NCBI GenBank assembly: GCA_001916965.1
Contig: MNTL01000049.1
Span: 1-64,000 of the forward strand
Direction of reading: 5' to 3'
Origin: Roseburia sp. CAG:10041_57
GTDB lineage: Bacteria > Bacillota > Clostridia > Lachnospirales > Lachnospiraceae
DNA: 64,000 nucleotides
Part shown: positions 53,259 to 62,248 of the stretch, one piece after another
Layout of the letters: the number at the start of each line of letters is the position of its first letter
Numbering within the stretch: position 1 is the first letter of the stretch
The notes under the pieces: generated by a model
Database searches by the model: none
What the model saw: the letters and a program-made list of their open reading frames with translations, nothing else
Told to the model about the DNA's origin: nothing
Made by a program: the position numbers and the translations under genes

Positions 53259-55987
53259 AACCGATCAAATTAGTGATGTCTGCTTTTGGTTCCTATGCAG
53301 GGGAGGCAACAGTTGACTTTGGCATGGATGCACATGGTATTTTCCTGATTACCGGTGATACAGGTGCGGGTAAGACCACGATTTTTGATGCCATATGCTA
53401 TGCCCTTTACGACAGAACCAGTGGCGGCGCCAGAGAGGGCAGTGACATGCGCAGCCAGTATGCAAGTCCTGATGTGGCTACCTTTGTAGAATTTACCTTT
53501 TCCTATGGAGAGCAGATATACAGCATTCATCGTAACCCCAGGTATACCCGGATTAGTAAACGTAAGGACAAGGATGGTAATTACAAGGAAACCACAGAGC
53601 AGCCTGGAGTAGAGCTGATTTTGCCGGATGGCAGTGCATTTGTAGGAAAATTGCGTGAAACTAACGATAAGATTATTGAGATTATAGGTCTGGATGCAGA
53701 TCAGTTCACGCAGATTGCCATGATCGCCCAGGGTGAGTTCATGCGCCTTTTGCAGGCTCCATCCAATAAAAGAAAAGAGATATTTGGCAGGATATTCAAT
53801 ACCAGAATCTATTGGCAGATACAGGATGCATTACATGAACGTGCGAAAAAGTGTTATGGAGAATTACAAGATAACCGTAAATTCTGTGAAATGCAATTAT
53901 CCGGCGTGCGGGCAATCCATAAGGAAGATGAGATATCCCTGCAATTCTCAGAATATGACGTACAGTCCCTTATGAATGAGCTGGAACAACTCAGACAGGA
54001 AGGAAAAGATGAAGAGAGTCTGATTGGTCAGCAGATGGAAGAGAATACAAAACGCAGAGAGCAGATCAGGGAAGAGAGTGTGCGTGGAGAACATATCAAT
54101 GAATTGTTCAGGCATCTGGAACAGGTGAGGACAACGCAGAAGAAGCTGGAGGCTGAGAGTGCGCTCTATGAGCAGAGAAGCAATCAGTTGAAGCTTGGTA
54201 AGAGGGCTGCACTGATATACCCGGAAGAGAATCGGGCAAACAGCTGCAGAAAATTACTGGAAGAGAGCAATGAACGTCTGACACAATATGAAACGACACT
54301 TCCAAGAGCACGTCAGGCGCTGGCTCAGTGGGAAGAGCAGCAGGAGCTTGGTAAAAAGGCGCAGCAGGAACAGGAGCCGAAGCTACAGGCGCAGATTGCA
54401 GCATTGAAAGAAGCCCTGCCCAAGTATGAACAGGCACAAGAATATTACAGAACTGCGATACGACAAGAGCAAAAGACAGGACAGGTTCAAAACCAGCTTA
54501 CCAAACAACAGCAGAAGGTGGAAGAACTACAGAAGCAGCTTCTGCAGATGCATGAAAAGGCAGTTCAGGCATTGCATCTGTATGAACAGACTAATGACAG
54601 TTTTATTGCACAACAGGCTGGAATCATGGCAGCACAGCTGGAAGAGGGAAGCCCCTGTCCTGTATGTGGTTCCACTTCGCACCCTCATAAGGCACCCTTA
54701 TCTGATTCCCCTGTAACACAGGATATGGTAAAAAAGGCAAAGCAAAGCTGGGAGAAGGCGGAGAAGGAAGAAACGAAGAGCAATGAAGAGCTTGCTGCCC
54801 AGAAGGAAGAACTCCTTCAGAAACAGGAAGAGCTTCATAAAGAACAGAACAGCTATGAAACTGCCAAAGCCCAGTATGAGCTGTTGAAGGGACAACTGGA
54901 ATTACAGAATGAATCTGAGGCGAAAGATCAGATTCACCAATTAGAAGAACAACTGAAAGATTTGCAGGATAAGCTTGCCAGGGTGCAGCAGAAGTGGCAG
55001 CAGGCAAGAGATGCACTGACACAGATCGTTTCAGCAAAACAGACAGAAGAAGAGCAGAATCAGCGTTTGCAGCAGACCTGGAAAGAGGCACAGAATGCTT
55101 TTGAGCAGGCAATAAAGGCGCAGCAGTTCCAGTCTGTAGAAGAGTACGGTAAGGTCAGACTTTCCACAGAACAGATACAACGGCTGGAGCAGGAGCTTAC
55201 CAAGTATCATGACACATGTGTCAGAAATAAGGAAGCACTGTTACAATATGAAAGCCAGGTAGAAGGCAAAGAACCTGTAGATGTAGAGACACTACACAGG
55301 CAGCAGACAGAGCTGGAGAATGCAGGTAAACAGCTGGAAGCCAGAAAGCAGGAGCTGTATGGCATTAATCACCGCAATCAGGAAGCTTATGAGAAATTGC
55401 AGGGATTATTTCAAAGAAGGCAGATTCTCAAGCAGGAGTATGAATTGTACAGTAACCTGGATAAGACTGCCAATGGCAATCTGTCTGGCAGTGCCAAGCT
55501 GGATTTTCAGACTTATATTCAGAGAAAGTATTTTGAGACTATTGTTCGTGAAGCGAATAAACGACTGGTTAAAATGTCGGGCAATCAGTTCATCCTGCAA
55601 TGTAGAAGTCTGGATAAACTGGGAAGTCAGGGAGCAGTGGGACTTGACCTGGATGTATATAGTCTCGTTAATGATAAGACAAGAGATGTCAAGACATTAT
55701 CGGGCGGTGAGTCCTTTATGGCAGCTTTGTCCATGGCTCTTGGAATGGCAGATGTGATACAGAACACGGCAGGAAAAGTAAGAATGGACACCATGTTCGT
55801 AGATGAGGGATTTGGTTCGCTGGATGACGAATCCAGAGAAGAAGCCATTAAGATTCTCAATGAACTGGCAGGGGACAGGCGCCTGGTCGGCATTATCTCC
55901 CATGTTACTGAATTAAAGGAACAAATAGACCGTAAGCTTGTGGTTGCCAAGGATGAAAAAGGCAGCAAAGTCTATTGGGCAGAATAA
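53255..55987 (+). CDS. sbcC: Exonuclease subunit SbcC
   Basis: SMC-like ATPase partner of SbcD, 910 residues. Walker A is TGDTGAGKTTIFDA near residue 33; long coiled coils (about 170-460 and 490-740, rich in Gln, Glu and Lys) flank the zinc hook CPVC at residues 468-471; the C-terminal half of the ATPase has LSGGESFMAAL and Walker B MFVDEGFGSLD. GTG start overlaps the sbcD stop. The pair processes DNA ends and palindromes. Confidence 0.96.
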   Translation: MKPIKLVMSAFGSYAGEATVDFGMDAHGIFLITGDTGAGKTTIFDAICYALYDRTSGGAREGSDMRSQYASPDVATFVEFTFSYGEQIYSIHRNPRYTRISKRKDKDGNYKETTEQPGVELILPDGSAFVGKLRETNDKIIEIIGLDADQFTQIAMIAQGEFMRLLQAPSNKRKEIFGRIFNTRIYWQIQDALHERAKKCYGELQDNRKFCEMQLSGVRAIHKEDEISLQFSEYDVQSLMNELEQLRQEGKDEESLIGQQMEENTKRREQIREESVRGEHINELFRHLEQVRTTQKKLEAESALYEQRSNQLKLGKRAALIYPEENRANSCRKLLEESNERLTQYETTLPRARQALAQWEEQQELGKKAQQEQEPKLQAQIAALKEALPKYEQAQEYYRTAIRQEQKTGQVQNQLTKQQQKVEELQKQLLQMHEKAVQALHLYEQTNDSFIAQQAGIMAAQLEEGSPCPVCGSTSHPHKAPLSDSPVTQDMVKKAKQSWEKAEKEETKSNEELAAQKEELLQKQEELHKEQNSYETAKAQYELLKGQLELQNESEAKDQIHQLEEQLKDLQDKLARVQQKWQQARDALTQIVSAKQTEEEQNQRLQQTWKEAQNAFEQAIKAQQFQSVEEYGKVRLSTEQIQRLEQELTKYHDTCVRNKEALLQYESQVEGKEPVDVETLHRQQTELENAGKQLEARKQELYGINHRNQEAYEKLQGLFQRRQILKQEYELYSNLDKTANGNLSGSAKLDFQTYIQRKYFETIVREANKRLVKMSGNQFILQCRSLDKLGSQGAVGLDLDVYSLVNDKTRDVKTLSGGESFMAALSMALGMADVIQNTAGKVRMDTMFVDEGFGSLDDESREEAIKILNELAGDRRLVGIISHVTELKEQIDRKLVVAKDEKGSKVYWAE

Positions 55988-56175
55988 CCAAAAAAGATGT
56001 TATAAAATCTCAATAGAAAAATTCAGAAAATAGATACAAAATATAAAAATTATGGTACAATTACTATATCAACCGAATAACTATTCAGAAATTAATATAG
56101 TTACTGGAATCTGTTATTGAGGAGCAGACTTTGGAAAAGGAATTCGAAGTTCACTGATTATGGAAAGGTATGGTG

Positions 56176-56346
56176 ATGGGGATGAGTGAATCTATCTACA
56201 GAAAGTTGGAAGCATTGGTATTGATTTTGCTTTTACTGCTTATGCTGTTTTGGGCAAAAGCGCAGGCAGGTGCACTACAGACTGAGATTTCAGCAGCACC
56301 GGTATATGAAGTACAAAATGTAATGGATCATGCAGTAAATATGTAA
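56176..56346 (+). CDS. Small single-span membrane protein
   Basis: A 56-residue frame: a short polar start (MGMSESIYRKLEA), one strongly hydrophobic span (LVLILLLLLMLFW) and a 28-residue tail (QAGALQTEISAAP onward). GGAAAGG precedes the ATG by seven bases, and a clear terminator follows, so the gene has the marks of a true transcription unit. It sits between sbcC and the SOS-type polymerase gene. It resembles in size the SOS-linked cell-division inhibitors but has no recognisable domain; unknown function. Confidence 0.6.
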   Translation: MGMSESIYRKLEALVLILLLLLMLFWAKAQAGALQTEISAAPVYEVQNVMDHAVNM

Positions 56347-56351
56347 GATGT

Positions 56352-56377
56352 GGGAAGCCTGGTGGCTTCCCATTTTT
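56352..56377 (+). terminator. Rho-independent terminator
   Basis: GGGAAGCC (56352-56359) pairs with GGCTTCCC (56364-56371) around TGGT, then ATTTTTA. Confidence 0.9.
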
Positions 56378-56390
56378 ATGCCTGAAAGCA

Positions 56391-56402
56391 AAACTTTTGT
56401 TC
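56391..56402. promoter_or_regulatory. LexA-like SOS box
   Basis: AAACTTTTGTTC differs in one base from the Firmicutes LexA core GAACnnnnGTTC. It stands 73 bases before the Y-family polymerase gene, which is a typical SOS target. Confidence 0.5.
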
Positions 56403-56474
56403 GAATGGATATAGAAAATTTGTTCAGGGTATGCTATTCTAAAGAAAAGATTCTATAAAAGGAGGCATACGAAA

Positions 56475-58001
56475 ATGACAAAGGAACATATTTATATTGC
56501 AATAGATCTGAAATCCTTCTATGCCTCCGTGGAGTGTAAGGAACGAGGTCTGGATCCGCTTACCACGAATCTGGTGGTAGCAGATCCAAGCAGGACAGAG
56601 AAGACCATATGTCTGGCAGTGTCTCCTTCCCTGAAAGCATATGGAATTCCTGGCAGAGCCAGATTATTCGAGGTAGTTCAGAGAGTCAGAGAGGTCAATG
56701 CAGAGAGAAGACAGCATGCACCGGGGAGGACTTTGCATGGCTTTTCCAGCGATGCGACAGAGATTGCCAATTCACCTGATCTGGGAGTGGGATATGTGAC
56801 CGCTCCGCCCAGAATGGCATTATATATGGAATACAGTACGAGAATCTACAATGTGTATCTGAAGTATGTAGCGCCGGAGGATATTCATGTCTATTCCATA
56901 GATGAAGTCTTTATTGACGCAACACCGTATCTGGAGACATATAAGTTCACTCCCAAGGCATTCGCTTCCCGGATGATTCAGGATGTGTATGCAGCTACAG
57001 GAATTACGGCAGCGGCGGGGATTGGCACGAATCTGTATCTGTGTAAGATTGCTATGGATATCGAAGCGAAGCATGCCAGTCCTGATGAATATGGAGTGAG
57101 AGTGGCGCAGCTGGATGAGATGTCATACAGGAAGCTATTGTGGGGGCATAAGCCGATTACGGATTTCTGGAGAGTGGGCAGAGGCTATGCGAAGAAGCTG
57201 GAACAGATAGGGCTGTATACCATGGGAGATATTGCCCGATGTTCTCTTGGAAAAGCCAATGAATATTATAATGAAGACTTGCTCTACAAAATATTTGGAA
57301 TCAACGCGGAGCTTCTCATAGACCATGCTTGGGGCTGGGAGCCATGTACAATTGCAGATATCAAAGCTTATAAACCAGAGACAAACAGTATCGGTTCCGG
57401 ACAAGTCCTTCACTGTGCCTATGATTATGACAAGACAAGACTGGTCGTGCGGGAAATGACAGATATTCTGGTGCTGGATCTGGTGGATAAGGGACTGGTG
57501 ACGGATCAGGTGGTATTGACTGTCGGGTATGATATTGATAATCTGACCAATCCTGACATTCGAAGGAAATACAAAGGAGAAGTTACAACTGACCGCTATG
57601 GGAGACAGGTGCCAAAGCATGCGCATGGCACTGCGAACCTGAGTAGACCTACCTCTTCTACCAGACTGATTACGGAGGCAGTCATGGAGCTATATGATAG
57701 AATTGTCAATCCGAACCTGCTCATCAGACGTCTGAATCTGACAGCGAATCATGTCGTATCAGAGCAGTCAGCCGCCAAAGAAGAGACTTATGAACAGCTG
57801 AACCTTTTTATCAATTATGAGGCAGTAGAGCAGCAACGTAAGGAAGAGGAAGCCGAATTAGAGCGTGAGAAGCGTATGCAGCTGGCGGTTCTGGATATCA
57901 AGAAGAAATTCGGCAAAAATGCAATCCTGAAAGGGATGAATCTGGAAGAGGGGGCAACAACAGTGCAGAGGAACAGTCAGATAGGAGGACACAAGGCATG
58001 A
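56475..58001 (+). CDS. Y-family DNA polymerase, UmuC/DinB-like
   Basis: Error-prone translesion polymerase of 508 residues. Catalytic motifs IAIDLKSFYASVE (start) and YSIDEVFID (about residue 140) carry the acidic metal ligands. The RARLFEV segment and helix-hairpin-helix region ITDFWRVGRGYAKKLEQIG fit the UmuC-like branch used by Firmicutes and their mobile elements. The C-terminal ~90 residues contain a likely clamp-binding QLNLF-type motif (EQLNLFINY). The YolD-like gene overlaps its stop by 4 bases. Induction by DNA damage is expected from the upstream box. Confidence 0.92.
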   Translation: MTKEHIYIAIDLKSFYASVECKERGLDPLTTNLVVADPSRTEKTICLAVSPSLKAYGIPGRARLFEVVQRVREVNAERRQHAPGRTLHGFSSDATEIANSPDLGVGYVTAPPRMALYMEYSTRIYNVYLKYVAPEDIHVYSIDEVFIDATPYLETYKFTPKAFASRMIQDVYAATGITAAAGIGTNLYLCKIAMDIEAKHASPDEYGVRVAQLDEMSYRKLLWGHKPITDFWRVGRGYAKKLEQIGLYTMGDIARCSLGKANEYYNEDLLYKIFGINAELLIDHAWGWEPCTIADIKAYKPETNSIGSGQVLHCAYDYDKTRLVVREMTDILVLDLVDKGLVTDQVVLTVGYDIDNLTNPDIRRKYKGEVTTDRYGRQVPKHAHGTANLSRPTSSTRLITEAVMELYDRIVNPNLLIRRLNLTANHVVSEQSAAKEETYEQLNLFINYEAVEQQRKEEEAELEREKRMQLAVLDIKKKFGKNAILKGMNLEEGATTVQRNSQIGGHKA

Positions 58002-58405
58002 CCAGATATGACGATATCATCAATCTGCCACATCATGTATCAGCCACACATACTCCCATGCCGGTTGCTGACCGAGCAGCGCAGTTTTCACCTTTTGCAG
58101 CGCTGACAGGCTATGAAGATGCCATTGATGAAACGGGCAGACTGACACAACAGTGGATAGAGCTGGATGAGAATGAGAAGGAGCGGCTTGATGAGAAGCT
58201 GCAGATGATCAGAGAGCAGCTTCCCACTCATCCACAGGTGAGCTTCACCTATTTTGAACCGGATAAGAAGAAGCATGGCGGAGCATACCTTACAGTAGAA
58301 GGCAGGGCTAGGAAGCTGGATGAACCAAAGCATGCCTTCATTATGGAGGATGGCAGAGAGATACTGATAGAACGCATTGTGAAAGTGGAACTCCCCAAAG
58401 TATAG
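57998..58405 (+). CDS. YolD-like family protein
   Basis: A 135-residue partner of Y-family polymerases. It starts with MTRYDDIINLPHHVS, and the DRAAQFSPFAALTGY block is characteristic. In Bacillus the YqjW/YqjX and YolD genes are similarly paired, and YolD-like proteins are proposed to act with the polymerase like UmuD-type factors. Overlap with the preceding stop indicates coupled translation. Confidence 0.85.
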   Translation: MTRYDDIINLPHHVSATHTPMPVADRAAQFSPFAALTGYEDAIDETGRLTQQWIELDENEKERLDEKLQMIREQLPTHPQVSFTYFEPDKKKHGGAYLTVEGRARKLDEPKHAFIMEDGREILIERIVKVELPKV

Positions 58406-58414
58406 TAATTGTGA

Positions 58415-58603
58415 ACAAAACGGAGCAGTACCCATGCGCAGAAAGTATCAAACTTTTCCCGCAAAGGCAGAAAATCCTTACAGAAAGAGTAAAAACGGTA
58501 TTTCAAGCTGGCAGAGGATAAGCTCTACAGCGAGCTGGCTTTCGCACTTGGAAAAGACAAGTCAGATATGAGACAGCTCATCACAGAATCCATGAAGAAC
58601 TGA
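58415..58603 (+). pseudogene. Small gene relic with internal stop
   Basis: One reading frame runs QKVSNFSRKGRKSLQKE, hits a TAA at 58490, and continues KRYFKLAEDKLYSELAFALG with KDKSDMRQLITESMKN to a TGA. The second part looks like a genuine helical protein end, so a former gene with a nonsense change is likely. Family not recognised. Confidence 0.35.
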
Positions 58604-58607
58604 AAGA

Positions 58608-58654
58608 AAAACGGGGTACTCACAGACAATAACTGATGTGGGTATCCCGTTTTC
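58608..58654 (+). terminator. Probable terminator
   Basis: AACGGGGTACTCACA pairs with TGTGGGTATCCCGTT (one mismatch) and is followed by TTCAATTT. It may close the polymerase operon. Confidence 0.6.
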
Positions 58655-58719
58655 AATTTAGCTGCAATTAGTTGCAAAATTAAATATATTATTTTTTGAT
58701 GGTATTCTGTTAATATCTT

Positions 58720-58820
58720 GTTTGCATTTACCATACACCTAAGTAAAATGCAACGACTTTGTTCCATCTGTGAGAACATTAATTGCGTCTTTCATTCCAC
58801 ACACCTAAGTAAAATGCAAC
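58720..58820. repeat. CRISPR-like repeat pair (two units, 32-base spacer)
   Basis: A 35-base unit at 58720-58754 is followed by a 32-base unique stretch and a second unit of 34 bases at 58787-58820. The last 20 bases, ACACCTAAGTAAAATGCAAC, are identical in both, while the first half of the second unit is degenerate. The unit has partly self-complementary ends (GTTTGCATTT and AAAATGCAAC). GCATTTTACTTAG at 59211-59223 is an inverted partial copy. Repeat and spacer lengths suit a CRISPR relic, but with two units and no cas gene this is only a possibility. Confidence 0.4.
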
Positions 58821-58849
58821 ATATCAGCTTTCCAATGACGGTTCTGTTT

Positions 58850-59043
58850 AGATCAACTGTGAAAGGGGAACGAAGGTGTAGCCTTTATTATCAGGGTACC
58901 CAGAGCCTGTGCAGTGTATTTTGCGCCATTGTGGCACAGGATGATGGAATCATTCCACAGCCGACTGTCATGAAGAAGGTCACTTAACCATTGTGTTTTT
59001 CAGTATTTCCATGATTTCCTTCGTATCCTCGTTGCCCAACGCT
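58850..59043 (-). pseudogene. Polysaccharide deacetylase relic
   Basis: Read on the minus strand, this stretch contains GNEDTKEIMEILK near 59040-59000, then VTFFMT-like and later GYTFVPLSQLI near 58870 with frameshifts and stops. These are exactly the start and end blocks of the intact deacetylase at 60992, so this is a ruined copy with a large internal deletion. The stretch after it (59044-59299) is AT-rich and shows no gene. Confidence 0.75.
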
Positions 59044-59299
59044 GAGGTGCAATTAGGACTTTTGATAAGAATAACCTCAATGCTTGTTTTCATAAACAAG
59101 ACATATTAATAAAAAAACTCCATTTTCGGAATTGTGTCCCTATGGGAAATGAGCTTATAAATATACATTGCAAACAGCAGACATCTATTTTATAACCAAA
59201 TATAAAAATATGCATTTTACTTAGAATTTTAAGTAATGGGAACACTTTTCCGAAAAGGGAGTAAAAAAATTAATAATTTTTCCCGGTGGGAGCAATGAT

Positions 59300-59328
59300 T
59301 TGTAAAATCGCTGCTTTAGCGGTATAAT
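59300..59328 (+). promoter_or_regulatory. Promoter of the AAA/DUF4143 gene
   Basis: TTGTAA (59300-59305) and TATAAT (59323-59328) are 17 bases apart, 31 bases before the ATG, with GGAAGGGAG between. Confidence 0.7.
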
Positions 59329-59359
59329 GAATAGATACGGAAGGGAGTGAAGACAGGGA

Positions 59360-60916
59360 ATGGTAGCGACTTACAAGGTAAAAGATTCAACCGGGAAAAC
59401 AGCAGGCTTCATTATTAATGACACATTTTATACGGATGATTACATTAAGAATAATATAAACTATGTTGATAATTTAGTATTAACTGAAAATGGAGTCATA
59501 AAGGCAACAAAAGAACTTCCTGAAGTAGATTACAGAACTTATGTAAATGAAAAAGAATACAGTAATATAATAAAAGATAACCCTTTTGTCAGGGATATAC
59601 AGAATGATTTAATGAAGTGGAAAAAAGACCCATCACATAAGGTCTTACAGTTAGAGGGGTCTAGGCAGATAGGGAAAACAACGGAATTAAAAAAATTTGC
59701 ATATAAGAATTATGAGTATGTTATAATGGTTGATTTAACAGCCGATACTTATAATTTTATAGATGTTATTAATAATGGGTGTAATCCTATAGAATTTGAA
59801 AAATACTGTAGGAGAGCATCATTACCACACTTTGTAGACAATAGTAATACGATATTGATTATAGATGAAATTCAGAGTAGCAGTATGGTTTATAATTCAA
59901 TTCGTAAATTACATGATAGTATCAAATGTGACATTGTTGTAACAGGAAGTTACCTTGGAAGAATATTAGGAGACAAGAAATTTTTCCATCCAGCAGGCAC
60001 AATTAGTTATGCACATATGTTTACATTGAGTTTTGCTGAATTTTGCAGGGTGTTTCAGTGTGAAGAATTGTTAAAGACCATAAATCTTTATGGGGAGGAT
60101 ACAGAAGCCAATTATGTCAAGCTTGAGGGATTATATAATATTTATTTAAAAATTGGTGGATATCCGGAGGTTATAAAGAAATATGTAGAAATGGGAGATA
60201 TCAATGAATGTTATGGAATCATTGATAAATTATTGGAAACGTTCAAGGATGAATCCAGAGCTTATTTTCATGAAGCAAGAGAGGTAGAGATTTTTGATAA
60301 TGTATATCGAGAAGCATTAAAACAGATGTGTAATCGAGAGGATAGTGATAGGAAGAACGTTTTAGAAACACTTACTACATTAGTAAAAAATAATACAAAG
60401 TTAATTGTGAATAAGGGAGAAGTAGCCAATGCGGTTACATGGCTTAAATATGCAGGAATCTTGTCTACATGCAATTTAGCAGTAGATGGGGATATGAGAA
60501 ACATAAGTGAGAGTAGGAAGGCTTACTTTTCAGATTGTGGGATAGTATCTTATCTGGCAGATAAAAGTCTGATAAAGCAATCATCATTAACAGGTGTGAT
60601 TACAGAAACTTTTGTATACAATGAATTGCATAGGCTGTTTAAAGTACCATATACAGATTTAAAGGTGATAGAAAGTGAAGTATGTTATTCAACGTATGGG
60701 AATTATGAGTTGGACTTTATGTTAGCAGATAGGAATAAAACTGTATATGGGATAGAGGTAAAAACTAAAGATGGAGAACCAAAGTCACTAAAAGTATACA
60801 TTGATAAAAATTTTGTAGACCGTGGCATAGTAGTAAAGCCTACAAAAGGTGGACATGGGGATAAATTTGATACAATACCGATTTATACAGTAGGCTGCAG
60901 ATTCCCGTATAATTAA
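59360..60916 (+). CDS. AAA family ATPase with DUF4143 domain
   Basis: A 518-residue ATPase of the archaeal-ATPase-like/DUF4143 type. After an unusual ~70-residue N-terminal extension come Walker A EGSRQIGKTT (about residue 100), Walker B TILIIDEIQ and VTGSYLG (sensor 1), then a helical region. The C-terminal DUF4143 part includes SDCGIVSYLAD and a restriction-like fold ending in ELDFMLADRNKTVYGIEVKT, which resembles a PD-(D/E)XK core (D...E-K). The gene is AT-rich compared with its neighbours, is flanked by duplicated deacetylase sequence, and is probably acquired. Function unknown; defence is a guess. Confidence 0.85.
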   Translation: MVATYKVKDSTGKTAGFIINDTFYTDDYIKNNINYVDNLVLTENGVIKATKELPEVDYRTYVNEKEYSNIIKDNPFVRDIQNDLMKWKKDPSHKVLQLEGSRQIGKTTELKKFAYKNYEYVIMVDLTADTYNFIDVINNGCNPIEFEKYCRRASLPHFVDNSNTILIIDEIQSSSMVYNSIRKLHDSIKCDIVVTGSYLGRILGDKKFFHPAGTISYAHMFTLSFAEFCRVFQCEELLKTINLYGEDTEANYVKLEGLYNIYLKIGGYPEVIKKYVEMGDINECYGIIDKLLETFKDESRAYFHEAREVEIFDNVYREALKQMCNREDSDRKNVLETLTTLVKNNTKLIVNKGEVANAVTWLKYAGILSTCNLAVDGDMRNISESRKAYFSDCGIVSYLADKSLIKQSSLTGVITETFVYNELHRLFKVPYTDLKVIESEVCYSTYGNYELDFMLADRNKTVYGIEVKTKDGEPKSLKVYIDKNFVDRGIVVKPTKGGHGDKFDTIPIYTVGCRFPYN

Positions 60917-60959
60917 TCAATGAGGATACCGTCAAAAATGATGTGATTAATCATGAAAT

Positions 60960-60987
60960 GGGCACTTGTTTGTAAGTGCCCATTTTT
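60960..60987 (+). terminator. Rho-independent terminator
   Basis: GGGCACTT (60960-60967) pairs with AAGTGCCC (60974-60981) followed by ATTTTTA, ending the ATPase gene and lying next to the stop of the convergent deacetylase. Confidence 0.88.
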
Positions 60988-60991
60988 AGAG

Positions 60992-61783
60992 TCAATTGTC
61001 TGAAATCTGTCGCCCTTCGTGATTCATATGGTAATTGTCACGGTAGATCAGCTGTGACAAGGGGACGAAGGTATATCCTTTATCCTGTAAGGTAGTAATC
61101 AGGGTATCCAGGGCATCAGCCGTGAATTTGGCTCCATTATGGCAAAGAATAATAGATCCGTTACCAAGATGCTTGTGCTCTGTAACAGTTTTGATGATGG
61201 AATCAACACCATAGTCCTTCCAGTCAAGAGAGTCCACATCCCATTGAATCGTGTAATATCCGCATTTTTTGGCTGTTTTTACAACAGCATTATCATAATC
61301 CCCATAAGGAGGGCGGAACAGGAACATTTCATACCCTGTCAGGTTTTTGACTTTTTCGTGGACTTTCATCAATTCGGTTTCTTTTTCACTGTCGGCGAGC
61401 TGGCTCATATTCTTGTGATTCTCACTGTGGTTTCCAAGGTCGTGTCCTTCAGCCAGAATCATTTTCACATCATCAGGGTAATGTTCTACCCATCCACCCG
61501 TCATAAAGAAGGTTACTTTGACATTATGTTTCTTGAGAATCTCCATGATCTTCTGGGTATCTTCATTGCCCCAGGCTGCATCAAAAGTCAGAGCTATTTT
61601 GGGTTCCTGAGTTTCCACACAATAGATGGGCAATTCTCTGTCTCCGACAGTGGAGCTTGTAGGGATACTCTGTCGGATTCCCACAAGTCCGGTCAGGACG
61701 AGAAGTGCAGCAGCCATCGTGATGACTTTACCACTAATTTTTTTCTCACGAATCGTATCTATGATATCATTCCATTTTAACAT
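60992..61783 (-). CDS. Membrane-anchored polysaccharide deacetylase
   Basis: A 263-residue NodB-fold enzyme that removes acetyl groups from peptidoglycan or other N-acetyl-sugar polymers. One membrane span at about residues 18-40 anchors it. The catalytic parts are LTFDAAWGNEDT (first Asp of motif 1), GNHSENH with the two metal-binding His, FRPPYGDYD and LCHNGAKF near the end. Motif 1 has Ala in place of the second Asp, common in Clostridia members of this branch. It is expressed toward the ATPase gene and shares a gap with its terminator. Confidence 0.9.
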   Translation of the reverse strand: MLKWNDIIDTIREKKISGKVITMAAALLVLTGLVGIRQSIPTSSTVGDRELPIYCVETQEPKIALTFDAAWGNEDTQKIMEILKKHNVKVTFFMTGGWVEHYPDDVKMILAEGHDLGNHSENHKNMSQLADSEKETELMKVHEKVKNLTGYEMFLFRPPYGDYDNAVVKTAKKCGYYTIQWDVDSLDWKDYGVDSIIKTVTEHKHLGNGSIILCHNGAKFTADALDTLITTLQDKGYTFVPLSQLIYRDNYHMNHEGRQISDN

Positions 61784-61923
61784 AGGCTACCTGTAGTATA
61801 TTTTTGATATCATTATATTAGGCTGCTGTGGAATTTATGTATAGCTTGATATTTTACATGAATTTACATATAATAAATATGAAATGACATTATTTTATCA
61901 TAATTATGATAAGGAGGCGGCAT

Positions 61924-62139
61924 ATGATACAAATTAGACCAGTATCTGATTTAAGAAATAAATTTACAGAAATAGAAAGTACAGTAAAGGCAGGTTCACC
62001 AGTTTATTTGACAAAGAATGGATATGGATCGATGGTAGTAATGAGTATTGAAACATATTCAAGACTTACAGAGTCAGCAGAAGATGCATTGGATATAGCA
62101 GATAAAGTTGCAGAAGAAACTAAAAACCATACGCATTAG
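61924..62139 (+). CDS. Phd/YefM family antitoxin, orphan
   Basis: A 71-residue antitoxin-like DNA-binding protein: RPVSDLRNKFTEIESTVKAG at the start and SPVYLTKNGYGSMVVMS in the middle are typical of Phd/YefM, with an acidic helical tail. AAGGAGGCGG precedes the ATG at 61924. No RelE/YoeB or Doc toxin follows in the next 200 bases, so it is orphaned or controls a distant gene. Confidence 0.88.
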   Translation: MIQIRPVSDLRNKFTEIESTVKAGSPVYLTKNGYGSMVVMSIETYSRLTESAEDALDIADKVAEETKNHTH

Positions 62140-62248
62140 ACAGTAAATTTATTCTATGTGTGTGGTTTTTAGTTATTTCATATATGTATAGACACTTTAT
62201 CGGTTCTTGACAGGGATTTTAGAATACGGTTAAGGGTAAAAAAATAAG

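Noticed and set aside
58720..58820. A functional CRISPR array
   Set aside because: Only two units, one degenerate, and no cas genes in the window; listed as a repeat only.
58718..58987. An 89-codon frame over the repeat pair
   Set aside because: It covers the CRISPR-like repeats and the antisense side of the deacetylase relic, so it is not a real gene.
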